Shown here piece by piece: positions 22,401 through 33,100 of a stretch of DNA of 64,000 nt (position 1 is the first letter of the stretch; every line of letters starts with the position of its first letter). Both the position numbers and the translations under genes were made by a program. Source of the DNA: Craspedostauros australis (taxonomy: Eukaryota > Bacillariophyta > Bacillariophyceae > Mastogloiales > Achnanthaceae); contig JAMXDE010000018.1 of the NCBI GenBank assembly GCA_026770025.1, positions 930,001 to 994,000 on the forward strand, written 5' to 3'. The notes beneath the pieces were generated by a model. That model was given only the letters and a program-made list of their open reading frames with translations. It was not told the DNA's origin and searched no databases.

Positions 22401-25400
22401 TTGGATGAATCGTTTGATGTATCCTGGTTGATCACTTTTGTTCTTGAGGAAGAAACTCCAACAATGATCCGTGCAGTCGTCCACGATTAGGGTCCAGTAG
22501 CGTTTATCTCCGAAGCTTATGTGTTTAGTGTAACTAATGTCAATGAAGAACTGTTCGCCGCGGCGAGTCGCTCTTGGAATCGTTACCTTCGGAATGTTCT
22601 TCACTCTTGTGTTCGCGACCGCGCAGTCACGACATACCGGCATCTCGCCGATAATCTTCCATCCGTACTGAGCGGCTGTCCGCTTCATGGTCTCGAGTGG
22701 CGCGTGGCCGAGCATTCGATGCAAGTTCACCGCGCTGATTTCCTTGGATGGATTCTTGATGATGGCTGTGCAAGCCTTGTCGTCGTCTGTTGGCATGATG
22801 GGGTGCATCTGCACTCCTGTGATGAATCCGTTGGATGTGGGGAAGACTCGATCGAATACGATCTTCGTTCCGGATCCGTTGATGATGTCCATCAGAATGC
22901 CGTTGTTACCAAGCTGGTAACCGTTGTACAGAGCCTTGTTCGTGGAGAAAAGGTTCACCGCCATTTTTGGTGTGTACTTCACGTCATCGAGCCGGATGAT
23001 GTGGCCAGTGTTGTCTTGTTGCTTGACCTTCAAGCAAATGGATCCCATTTTGGGAGAGTCCAGCTTCGTGCTGTCTCCCACTTGGACGAAGGACTTGATG
23101 TGCCGCACGTTGAAGAGAGCAGTGTCTGAATTGACGATGTGACACGAAGCTCCGCTGTCAGCGAGCCAGGTGTCCTTGTTGACCTTGTCCTTGTGTTTGG
23201 TGCTCAGCTCGTGGAGCTGCTCCACGGCTGCTGTGGCCATCTCATCCATGAGGCCGTCTGCCTCTTCATCTTCATGCACTCCATCTTCGTTGGATAGATT
23301 ATGATTCTCATCAGCTTCGTCGTCGCTTGGTAGTTCAGCGAAGTGCGCTGGGACTGTGCTGTTACGATGAACTCCGGTGACCGTGTCATACGGTGTGACG
23401 CGTGGTCGCTCGCGCAGGAGCACTTGCATGCATCCTCCAAGCACGTAGTGCAAGTCCAGTTCGGAGAGTTCTTCTTCTCCGTTTGCTTGCAGTAGTCTGT
23501 TGAGGATGGCTGCATTTGCGAGGATCTCCTCAATCGATTTGAAGTTATCGGATAGGATGGTGCTTACCATGTTCACCCAAATGTATCGCAATGGTTCGTT
23601 CACGAACCCTGGGAACATCGGTAATGCAGCTGTTAGGACCGCGTCGTAGATGAGCTGCTTCTGCATTCGTTTTGCAGTGACCGTTGGTTCTGGGAAGGTT
23701 TGGAGTCGGTAGATGTTGTCGACTCTTCTGGGATTCGGCTCCGGTGGGAATTGGATTCGAATTGGGTAGACGACAGCTTCGTAGGGATTGAATGCATCGT
23801 TCGGACGGTCCTCAGCTTCGTCGTTGTCCTCTTCATCGAAGATGCCCGTTCTCTCGCTTCGCATTGCTGGGGGAGGCGGCGCCTCGCCGCGGTTCGCCCC
23901 GTCTCTGATGGTGTCGTCGTCGTCTCCATCTGCGCCGTCCTCGTCGGCGTCTTCGTCTGAGCCGTTCTCGTCGGCGTCTTCGTCGTCTTCGCTCATTGCC
24001 TCTTCGATGTCACTATCGTTGGCCTCGCTGTCCATCTCGGCTCCGTCGTCGTATGAACCGATCAGGTCGTGCGCGTTGAAGCAGCATTCGTAGCTTACTT
24101 CGCGTCTTGGATCCACCTCGTGGATGATTGACTCCTCGATGAGCCACTCCGGAACGATCTCATCGTCCTGCACTTCGTCCTCACTCCCGACGCATTCAAA
24201 GTTATCGAAGAAGGAGTCTTCAATGTAGTTGTCGGACATCAACATGCAGAGTGGCATGTCCTTTGCAGAGAGTACCATCTCGTGCCCGCTCTTGTCGTGT
24301 CCTTGTGTTGCTGTGTTGGCCTGTTCGTCGGCCTTCTTCTTCTCGTTGAACTTCTTCTTTCGGCACTCCGCCTCGCGGTGTCCGAAGATGCCACAGTAGT
24401 TGCACTTCCTGTTGAAGTCACTTCCTTTGTTGCGGTTGTTGTTGCGCTTTCCGTTCATTTTGTTGTTGTTGTTGTTGTTGTTTTTCTTTTTGTTCGATTT
24501 CTTGCGTTCTGGACAATCGGCGGATCTATGGCCATACACGCCACAGTTGTGACAAGTACCCTTGAAGTTGCTGGTGCTTGTGAAGCCGGTGTCGTTGCTC
24601 TTCGTGTTGCTGTCTTGGAAGTCGTCGACGTATGCTTTGCCTCCTCTGTGAGTGGCGTATGCAGTGCGGAGTACTCCTCTGATCGTGTTGATGGTGACCA
24701 GTTCCGGATTGAACGTGAGTTGGTGTTGGAAGTTCACGACGTGAGTTCTGTATTCGTTGCTCACCGTGCTGAGGATTTGCATGATCATTTCCTCGTCCGT
24801 GATCTCGTACTTGACATCATGGAGACGCGATCATAGACTCTCGAGTTGCGTGATGTAGATGTCGGGGTCCGTGTCTCTCTTCATCTTTTCGTTGTTGAAT
24901 TGGCGCTTGAGTTTGATCTTCGTCACCGCATCGGATGGTCGGAACTTCTCCGCGAGAACGTTCCACGCTCCATGTGCGTCTCCTTCGGGGTATTCGTTGG
25001 AGATGCATTGGTTGATGTACTGGATGGCCTGCTTGCCTTTTCCTTTCTCTGCATCCATCATGAGGATCAGATCGCTGAAGCAGTCGCATCCCAGCTCGTA
25101 GATCTCTTCCATCGCTTCCTTGGCTTCACCGGCGGCTGCCGCGATCTCACTCACTGTTGGCACTTTGGTTTTGCCCAACATCACGTCTCTCGTCTTCTGT
25201 GCACGAGCGTATGCCTTCGCTTGGGACTCCCATGCGCTGTAGTCTTCCTGTTCACCGCTGAACATCGGCGCCTTGATGCGTTGCTTGTTCATGTTGGCTG
25301 ATGTCGCCATGTTGATTCGTTGTTTCGTTGTTGGTGCGCTCGCGCCCTTGATTTCCGTTTGTTTCTGTGTTAGCGATTCTTCGATTTTCGCTCGTAGTTG

Positions 25401-25715
25401 CGCGGAGATTGTTTTCGTCACAAATTCTCCTCCTGGTGGTGTCTCACTTTTCCCACTCTGTTTGGCTGTGCGAATGCTCTCCGTCACACCAGTCTCCTCT
25501 TGCTTGCTCGCCCTGAGAATGCTCTCCTCCTCGCGATGTAGCCTTGCAGACCGTTCTTCTTCGGTCTTGTCGATCACGCTTGCGTCTGCGCCTGATAGGA
25601 CAGTAGCCGCGGCTGCTTCCTTCTCTTGTCGTGGTGGAGTCTCACTCGCACCTTCTTCTCTCTTGATAGTCGGGTTGGACAGAGGGATTTCTCTCAATTC
25701 CTCTTCCTCGCTCAT
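19491..25715 (-). CDS. copia gag and pol coding region of element D (broken, about one break)
   Basis: The gag N-terminus (from 25715) is a charged, helical region of about 160 residues followed by a capsid-like domain with the pattern APMFSGEQEDYSAWESQAKA. Downstream come two CCHC zinc knuckles (CHNCGVYGHRSADC and CNYCGIFGHREAEC), a long acidic region, the protease motif DSGASCH, a pre-integrase zinc finger, the integrase core, a reverse transcriptase with YVDD, and RNase H near the 3' end with the typical SSSEAEY block. The domain order is that of copia. Two zinc knuckles and the long acidic spacer between gag and protease set it apart from B and E. It looks inactive in its present state. 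Confidence 0.85.
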
Positions 25716-25797
25716 TCAGCTTGCTGCTCTTGAATGATGTTCGTCTTCCTCGCACGATACGATTCGCGGGCTCGCCCTGATCTATCGTTTATAAACG

Positions 25798-26590
25798 TGT
25801 TGGCAAGTTCCGCTCACGGTAACCTACGATCGTGGAAGATGGTGTTGGTTGATAGTCGTCTGTTTGCTATTTCATTACTTGGCTACTCCGATGCTCTCGG
25901 TGTACGCCGTTCTCTCGCCCGATGCTCTTGGTGCTTTAATCTGTTTCGTAGATTCGGTCTCCGACAATGAGTCGGTACGCGAGATGCTCTCTCGCTCCTC
26001 TTCTGTATTCTCTCTCTCTCAACATCGTGTGCTCATCGCACATGATACTCCATGTTCGATACGTACTCCGCATTCGACACTCCGTTCATTCAGTACTGGC
26101 TCCTACTCCATGAGTACTCGCCATTTGAAGTTCACCTTCTGTATCCATGATGCTGATGCCCTTCGGTCATCGGATCTTCGCCTCCTGCTCTGACTTGGAG
26201 ACAGATGTCGACGTGGTGACATGATGACATCCTGTTGACGTCAGTAGGCGTCCTTCTGCTCTCCAGATGTCACGTTCCATTGGTGATGCAGTAGTCTGTC
26301 AGATGATATCGTCATCTGAGGTTTAGTTGGGAAGTACCTCGAGATTCTCTTGGTACCATTGATGGATGGACGGACGATCTTCCAATTCTCTCAGAAATCG
26401 TTATTTGCAAATTTCCTCCAGAAATCTTGCCCCTTTTCGTGTGTTCCATTTCCACTGCAATTCTGACGAATCACAGTATACTATCGACACGAGTATAGTT
26501 ATACCGTCCAAGTGTGTATGAGAGAATGATGGGTGAACGATGCACAAATACACGTACATCTTGACATATACTCACATGTACATCTCGACA
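25798..26590 (-). repeat. 5' LTR of element D
   Basis: Direct repeat of 18676-19470. The adjacent leader (25740-25797) starts with a short palindrome on the element strand. I could not match it to a tRNA, so the primer site of D stays unidentified. Confidence 0.92.
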
Positions 26591-26702
26591 GACGCTCACA
26601 GATACCAGCGAGCACCATTTGTATCGCCACGGCAAGGAGAATGAAACAATGATGCTACTCTCCACCATGCGAACACCCTCTGGAAACCGAATGGAATAGA
26701 AT
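26591..26702. repeat. segmental duplication copy 2, second piece, with 9-bp target duplication
   Basis: Host DNA matching 10371-10482 of copy 1. Its last nine bases, GAATAGAAT (26694-26702), are repeated at 53465-53473, where copy 2 resumes. They are the target duplication of the foldback element. Confidence 0.85.
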
Positions 26703-27437
26703 GGAGGAAATTCACTAACCAGGTCGTTTTGGAGGCCAAAGTCCACTAACCAGGTCGTTTTGGTGCCCGACACGATGATTGGATGACTGAAATGGCCGGC
26801 GTGTCTCTACGACAACATTGAAAATACTAATTTAGCCGTGAAGTAAACACATCAACCGTGTCCCTGTCGAGTAGTGTAGAGTACTCCAGTTTTTTATGGT
26901 GTTGATGAATCCTGTTCTGCGGAAGACGAGGAGAGGGTTAAACCAACTATATTGCATACTGACATCGGTCATGGGCATGTACCTACCTTGGGACGGTCCA
27001 GATCCAGCTGCAACGAGTGATAAATCTCATATAGCCAGTTCTCATGATACCGTTCGGTCACTGTGTGTACTATGTTGGTCATATGTGCATACAAAATGTC
27101 AAGCATACTTGATTATAACGACTCCACCACTCCGAGAACACCTCAATGAGTACAGTCACGAAGTATGAGGTCTCCAGTCCATCTGGAAGGCATCCATATC
27201 TGAGAATCTAGATATCATGAAGTGTTGGTGACAGTACTACAAGCTACGCACCATTGTGTACAGTAGATTGTCAAAATGTGCCTATAAATGTCAATCACAA
27301 TGAAATCCAACCTGGCGCGCACTTACCACACCCTCCAAAGCGTCTGGTCACGAAGTATGAGGTCTCCAGTCCATCTGGAAGGTAGTCAAACCTGAGAATC
27401 TAGATTTCGAGTGGTGTTGTGGGTGGTAGGACTGCGA
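26703..27437 (+). repeat. left inverted arm of the foldback element
   Basis: The end holds two copies of CACTAACCAGGTCGTTTTGG about 30 bp apart, mirrored at 53404-53462. Further in lies the start of a roughly 196-bp tandem unit (from 27154 and again from 27350) that recurs in the right arm. The LINE entered the second unit. Confidence 0.75.
27420..27437. repeat. LINE target duplication, left (18 bp)
   Basis: TGGGTGGTAGGACTGCGA, repeated at 52539-52556. Related uninterrupted repeat units at 27221 and 52726 show that the sequence on both sides was continuous before insertion. Confidence 0.85.
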
Positions 27438-27566
27438 CAATACCAGAACCCGAAAAAACCAAAACAACGATAACACTAGTAAAGAGACAAAACACAACAC
27501 ATCAACAAACACCAGTACGAAATCTACAGCGAATTCTACGTGACACGAACGAAATCCAAAACGACG

Positions 27567-28094
27567 ATGAAGGCAACCAAACATGTCAGGATCATGGAGG
27601 ACAAAGCTGATGACGTCGAGATGGCCGAGGTGCAAGGGCCAGCGGTGCAAGCCACAACACCCAAGCCACCTCCCAAGCCAAATCCGAGCGTCAGCGAGGA
27701 AGAACTGATGGAGAAACGAGGAGAAGTAGCCACAGAGTGGAAGGATCCGAACACAGCGCGGTGGAAAAAACTCAGCGACACGATCGCACACCAGGCAAAA
27801 GGATTCGAGCCAGGCGAGAAGTACGGGGAAGGCGAACGAGCAATGCACAACCAAGTCAAGACAGCACTCACCAAGAAAGCCATGTGGGAGAAGACCGATA
27901 CATCGATGGTGTCAGCAAGCATGCCGAAGATCAAGGACATGACTGTTTTCTTCCAAACAGTCATGGATGGGCGTACCACAAAACTGGGGAAATCCAAAGT
28001 TCCACCAGACAACCTGTCCAGAGTAGCCATCAAGCAGTTGATCGCTGATCTTTCGCTCACAGATCCAGTCCGATGCTTCACAGACGCCATAAAG

Positions 28095-28126
<32 letters not shown>

Positions 28127-28131
28127 CTACC
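27567..28131 (+). CDS. LINE ORF1, N-terminal part up to the G run
   Basis: The first ATG of the LINE opens a charged, helical reading frame of about 175 residues (many Lys and Glu, a Pro-rich patch PKPPPKPNP near residue 35). It reaches a 30-base G homopolymer and then continues in a neighbouring frame at 28132. I take both frames as one ORF1 split by the G run. No RRM or zinc knuckle is visible. ORF1 proteins of LINEs bind the element RNA, but here that role is assumed from position only. Confidence 0.6.
28097..28126. repeat. G30 homopolymer inside LINE ORF1
   Basis: Thirty consecutive G residues lie within coding sequence and shift the frame between the two halves of ORF1. This could be slippage in the element, a sequencing or assembly error of length, or a real hypermutable tract. 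Confidence 0.95.
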
Positions 28132-30021
28132 ATGATTGCAAACCAGATGACTATTCTGTGGGCAGCGGCAACCAACTACATGGGGTGCCAATACATGGCA
28201 GAGAAACCCCCACCGGAAGTGGACTCGGGAGCCGATGCGATGACGGTTGACAGTGACGATGACAGCTATGATCTCGTAGCTTTGGTGTCAAAGAAACCGC
28301 TTAAACAGGCGAATCTGACAGCATACACCACAAATACGAAGATCAATTCGCCAGCGCCACAAGACAAGGACGGAAACCCAAGCGTAGCAAGAGTGCCAAT
28401 AGCCAGCGACGGAAACTCCAACAGCAACGAGACTACAGATGACGGATGGACCAAACACCAGAAGAAGAAACCTCAGATGTCTAACCCAAAGCGCCGGTAC
28501 TATGAGAGACTCGAAATGCGCCTCAAAATCCCCAAAGGCACCAAAACGCCAGTGAGGGATTTCCAGGAACGCTTTCGGCAATGGTACGACGAAGCCAAAG
28601 GCATGGATCAGAGCCTGACAATAAGCCCATGGTACAGGAAGAACAAGACCAAGGGTTGCATCATCACCGACGCAGACATTCCTGCTATGTGGAAGGATCT
28701 CCGATATTACATCGGCAGAGCCAACCCAACGTCGAAGAGTGAGGACGTATACTTGCAGGTACTGATGTCCTCAAACATTGACATGCAGGCATTCACAAGC
28801 TGGAACACGGAGCTCGAGGGCGCATACCAAAAAGGTGAGTATGCCTACATCCAGGACTTGCGAGACGCAGAGCATATGACAGAGATAGGCTTCATGGCCT
28901 ACTCTGGCAACTTCACAAAGGCGAAGCAAACGTTAGCAGTCATCAACCAGCTGCTGGAAGAGAAGAGAGCCAAACTCAAAGTCGGCGGCAGGGTAAAATT
29001 CATGGGGAAGGTATCCGAGGAAGTGAAGACAAATCATTTGCAGAATGGAGGAAGCTGGTACAATGCTCCATGGATGGCACTTCATCTACATGCGGATGTA
29101 AAAGACGCGCGCAGGGCATCAAAGCTCCTGGGTAAAATCTTCAACACCAAGGATGGCGACCGCAAAGGCCTCAACTACAGATATGTGCCCAAACCAGGTA
29201 CGTCTGTCATGGGAGCGAAGATGGCGATGAAAGTTCAGGCCATGATCCGGAAACATCAGAGCTACGTGCGCAGACTGAAGTACGAACAGCTCAAAGGCGA
29301 CTTCGCGTTAGACACCAAAGATCCAGAATCGGGCACCGTCACTCTTCGGGAGTTCCTGGCGCAGCAAACTAGCGACGGCAATCCTCTCATCCATGATGTC
29401 AGCACAACGCACATGGCAGATGGTAAGGAAGACGCGATCCATATTGTGGCTTTCGAGGAGCGACACGCGCAAGCGGTAGGGCTCATCCACACAATCGCAA
29501 TTAGCTGTTCAACGGAAATCAACGCATCCACGAACAAGGGGTTCTCCGACGACATTGTGGCAATGAGTTGCGCCATGATAAAGGACGACAGCGGGGAATA
29601 CGTGGATGTAGAGACTGAAGAAGAAATGGACTTCCTTTTGGACGAAGGTTTTGGAAATGTTGTCATCGAAGGCATCGACCTCATGGAGAGCGAGAGCGCA
29701 TGCCCGAAGCGAAAGAAGGCTAGACTGGAGGACGAGGGTTTCAAAACTTTCGGGACAGAATACGGCAAGCCAGCAGCTTCGTCACGATACACCATACCGA
29801 AATCTCAGACAGAGGCAGATGAAATCGAAGCGGAAATCGAAGAAGCCATGAAGATGGCAAGAGAAGCACAAGAGTTGGCGGCGAGTCGAGTCAGAGTGCA
29901 AGAGCAATCGAGCATGATCACCAACCAAGAAGCAATCATAGCGGCACTGCGCGCCCAACTGGAAGCGTCCACGGCCACGCCACCTGCCTCAAGCAAGGGT
30001 AGGGGCGAGGATCAAGAATAA
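28132..30021 (+). CDS. LINE ORF1, main part (629 aa)
   Basis: The protein begins in mid-domain after the G run and continues with an acidic linker (SDDDSYD), a Lys-rich patch (KKKPQMSNPKRR) and a long mixed alpha/beta region with Trp-rich segments. It ends in a coiled coil at about 545-610 (many Glu and Ala: EIEAEIEEAMKMAREAQ). The first ATG at 28132 lies just after the G tract and may not be the true start. No known domain is recognisable by eye. It stops at 30021, directly before a strong hairpin, and ORF2 follows in the +1 frame. Confidence 0.65.
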   Translation: MIANQMTILWAAATNYMGCQYMAEKPPPEVDSGADAMTVDSDDDSYDLVALVSKKPLKQANLTAYTTNTKINSPAPQDKDGNPSVARVPIASDGNSNSNETTDDGWTKHQKKKPQMSNPKRRYYERLEMRLKIPKGTKTPVRDFQERFRQWYDEAKGMDQSLTISPWYRKNKTKGCIITDADIPAMWKDLRYYIGRANPTSKSEDVYLQVLMSSNIDMQAFTSWNTELEGAYQKGEYAYIQDLRDAEHMTEIGFMAYSGNFTKAKQTLAVINQLLEEKRAKLKVGGRVKFMGKVSEEVKTNHLQNGGSWYNAPWMALHLHADVKDARRASKLLGKIFNTKDGDRKGLNYRYVPKPGTSVMGAKMAMKVQAMIRKHQSYVRRLKYEQLKGDFALDTKDPESGTVTLREFLAQQTSDGNPLIHDVSTTHMADGKEDAIHIVAFEERHAQAVGLIHTIAISCSTEINASTNKGFSDDIVAMSCAMIKDDSGEYVDVETEEEMDFLLDEGFGNVVIEGIDLMESESACPKRKKARLEDEGFKTFGTEYGKPAASSRYTIPKSQTEADEIEAEIEEAMKMAREAQELAASRVRVQEQSSMITNQEAIIAALRAQLEASTATPPASSKGRGEDQE

Positions 30022-30026
30022 AGAGA

Positions 30027-30068
30027 GGCTGGGGGCAGGAGAAGCATCACCAACCACCCCCGCAAGCC
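30027..30068 (+). promoter_or_regulatory. hairpin just after the LINE ORF1 stop
   Basis: GGCTGGGGG (30027-30035) pairs with CCCCC (30057-30061) and AGCC (30065-30068), with a 3-base bulge and a 21-base loop. It starts five bases after the ORF1 stop at 30019-30021. Position and stability suggest a role in recoding or reinitiation of ORF2 (inference). Confidence 0.5.
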
Positions 30069-30163
30069 TAACAGATGCAACCCCGGAGGAAGGGCGCCAG
30101 GAAGGGCACAACCTCCACGATCGGCACTGGGGCGACTCCCCTCGTACAAAGAGCAGTTCGGTA

Positions 30164-33100
30164 TTGAGAATAGTAGCTCTTAACGTGGGGTGCCTACAGG
30201 CGGAATCGAAGCATTGGAAAAACGACGATCTATGGCAATGGGTCAAGCAGAAGAAGTTTGACGTGGCCCTGCTATCAGAGATAGGAGTCAACTGGTCCAA
30301 GGTGGGCAAGATGAACTCGTGGAAGGCGAGAGCACACAAACACGTGCATACAGAAAGGCACGCTCTGGCATACAACGAAAGAGAGAAGCTTGGTGGAATT
30401 CGACAGTGGGGAGGCACGGCATGCGCAATAATCGGAAACGTCGCAGGCAGATACAAGAGTCTGGCCAACGATCCCCGCAAGCTGGGAAGGTGGACAAGCA
30501 TGGCCATAAGAGGCAGACAGGACACCACAGTGAGACTTGTGAGCATTTATGTCCCCAACAAGGGTGGTCAGAGCGCCGGCACAGTCTATAATCAACAGGC
30601 ATCGTGGTTGGAGTCCCAAGGCATCGACACAGCTCCCATTGAGCTATTGATCCAGGATCTGGAAACAGCCATCCAGGAATGGAGGCAAGATGGGGAGGCA
30701 GTCATTGTCGGAGGAGATATAAACATGCTGGTGGTTCGCTCCCAAATGGCGACCATGATGGGCCGACAGCACATGAAGGAGGCGATTCTCAGTCGACACC
30801 CGCAAGCCCCAGGAATATCAACAAATGTGAGGGCAAACTCGGACAGGGTGATCGACGGCATATGGGTGCCAGCATCGGTGCAAGTCATACGAGCGGGATA
30901 CAGCGAGTTTGGAATGTGGGACCACAGAACGGCGTGGATTGAAATATCTCAAGAATCGATATTTGGATCAATCAGCAAGCCGACTCCCAAATTCGAAGGG
31001 CGCAGAGTACAGCTAAACCGACCAGTCACGGTTCGCAAGTATAAGGCCGAGGTGCGGAAGCAGTACCACCAAGCTAGGATCCCGCAACGCGTAGATGCGC
31101 TCAGAGCAGCCATCGGAGCAGCACACACAATCACCGCAGGGCAGGCAACAGCAATGGAAACCATCGATAGAGAAAGAATGAGCATCATGCTGCAGGCAGA
31201 AAAAGGGGCACGCACAATATACACTGGACAAGTTCCATATTCTCCGGAGATCAAGCGGAGGGCCATGGAGAAGCAGTTTTGGAATCTGGCGTGGAAGCGA
31301 AGGCGCGGCAAGAAAGTAAGCTCGCGGTGGTACGAAAGAGCTAAAAAGCAAGCAGGAATCACTACAAGAACGGCCACGCTCAACATGGATGAACTGGAGG
31401 ATAAGCGAAGGCGAGCGCACGCACGATGGAAGACGGCAAAAAAGAACGCACTGAAACACAGACAAACATTCCTGCAATCCAGGGCAGACGAAATGGCCAA
31501 GGCCGGGAACATCATGTCGGAAGCGGCAATAACAACCATCCAAAAGCGCGAGGAGGTGGTGGAAACGTTCAGAGCTATCCGAGCGGCGATTGGAGGCCAC
31601 AGCAGCGGCAAAGTCATGATGGTGATCGCCAACAACGCGGAAGGGGAGGAAGAGGTCTTCGAGAAGGAGCACGCGGTTATAGCACAATGTATGAAAGCGA
31701 ACGAGGCGAAGTATCGGCAGGCATATGTGACTCCTCTGCAAAGCGCAGCAATGGAAAGAGAAATGCGGAAAGGAGGAGCTCAGGGTATCAGGCGACGCTA
31801 CGGTCATAGGCTGGGGCAACACAAAGATGCCTTGATTCAAGCTCTTGCTCCAACGAGCACCGTACCGTGGGAGGAGTCCGACCTGGAAGTCACGCTGGAC
31901 AGCCATCAGCGACTGTGGGCCAAGGCACGAGAGAAGACAACTTCCGGGCTGTCAGGTTTACACTTCGGCCTGTGGAAGGCAAACGCGCAATGCAAGCAGC
32001 TAGCGCACATCGACGCCACCATGCAGGAGATCTCACTGCGAACAGGCTATAATCTGGAGCAGTGGCTGGTATGCACGGATGTCACCCTACTGAAGGAACC
32101 GGGCAACTTCCGAGTCTCAAGATTTCGAACCATCAGCCTGGTCGAAGGGGATTTCAACGTCAACTTGAAATGGATCGGCAAAGTGATGATGAAGCATGCA
32201 GAGAAGCATCAGATGCTGCCCAAGGAGCAATATGGCAGCCGCAAGCAGCGGAGCGCGGCAGAAGTCAGCTTGAACAACCGGATGACGGACGACATCGTAC
32301 GGATGACGGCATCACCCAGTTGCATATGCTCCAACGATGCAAAAAGTTGCTATGATCGAATGGCTCACGTGCCGCTCGAACTCAGTATGCAACGTCTCGG
32401 TGTTCCAACCACGGTGAGCCGCAGCGTCACCTCAGCCATTCAGTCCATGCAGCACCACGTTCTCACTGGATTTGGAAAATCGTCCAGGACATATCCACGA
32501 CGTGGCACGAAGTTGCAGGGGCTGCTGCAAGGTCTAGGCATATCGCCAGCTGGGTGGGTGGCTATGAGCTCTCCCATCATGCAAGCAATGGCAGCGAAAG
32601 GCTACGGGTTCGGCGCGACGAGTCCTATCACGGCAGAAGAGACCAAGCTCGTGTGTTTTTCGTTCGTGGACGATACGGACCTTATCCACTCGGTCCAAGC
32701 TGACGTCAACGATCCCGAAGCATGCACGGCAGAAGTACAACGGATAGTGGACTCGTGGGAAGGAATGTTGAGAGCGACAGGGGGTGCTTTGGAGCCCAGC
32801 AAAAGCTACTGGTACCTCATGGTCTTCAAATGGGACGGGCAACAATGGCAGTACAAACGCATCGACGAGCAGCCAGGAGACATCAGCATCCGGCAGCCTG
32901 ACAGTCAGCAAAGGGCTACTCTTCTGCGACTGCAGGTGGGCCAAGCCAGGAAGGCTCTGGGAGTCATGGTTCGGCACAACGGCGTGCAAGATGACAATGA
33001 GGCATACTACATGGAGAAAGCAGAGAAGTGGGCAGACAAGGTGCAGCGAAGTCGCATGCTAAGGACCCACACGTGGATTGCCATGAAGGCCACCATCTGG

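Larger units (their letters stand above)
18676..26590 (-). mobile_element. Ty1/copia LTR retrotransposon D (about 7.9 kb)
   Basis: The LTRs are at 18676-19470 (795 bp) and 25798-26590 (793 bp). They differ at about 28 positions by eye (about 3.5 %), so D is clearly older than B and E. The LTR ends are canonical TGTTGG...CGACA. Its coding region spans 19491-25715 and appears broken, with about one break. The flanks do not show a target duplication, and about 375 bp of host DNA present in copy 1 are missing here, so the insertion was followed by, or came with, a deletion or recombination. Confidence 0.9.

Noticed and set aside
25740-25797. Possible anticodon-type primer site in element D
   Set aside because: The sequence after the LTR is a palindrome around TTTATAAA that does not fit a tRNA anticodon arm or a CCA end.
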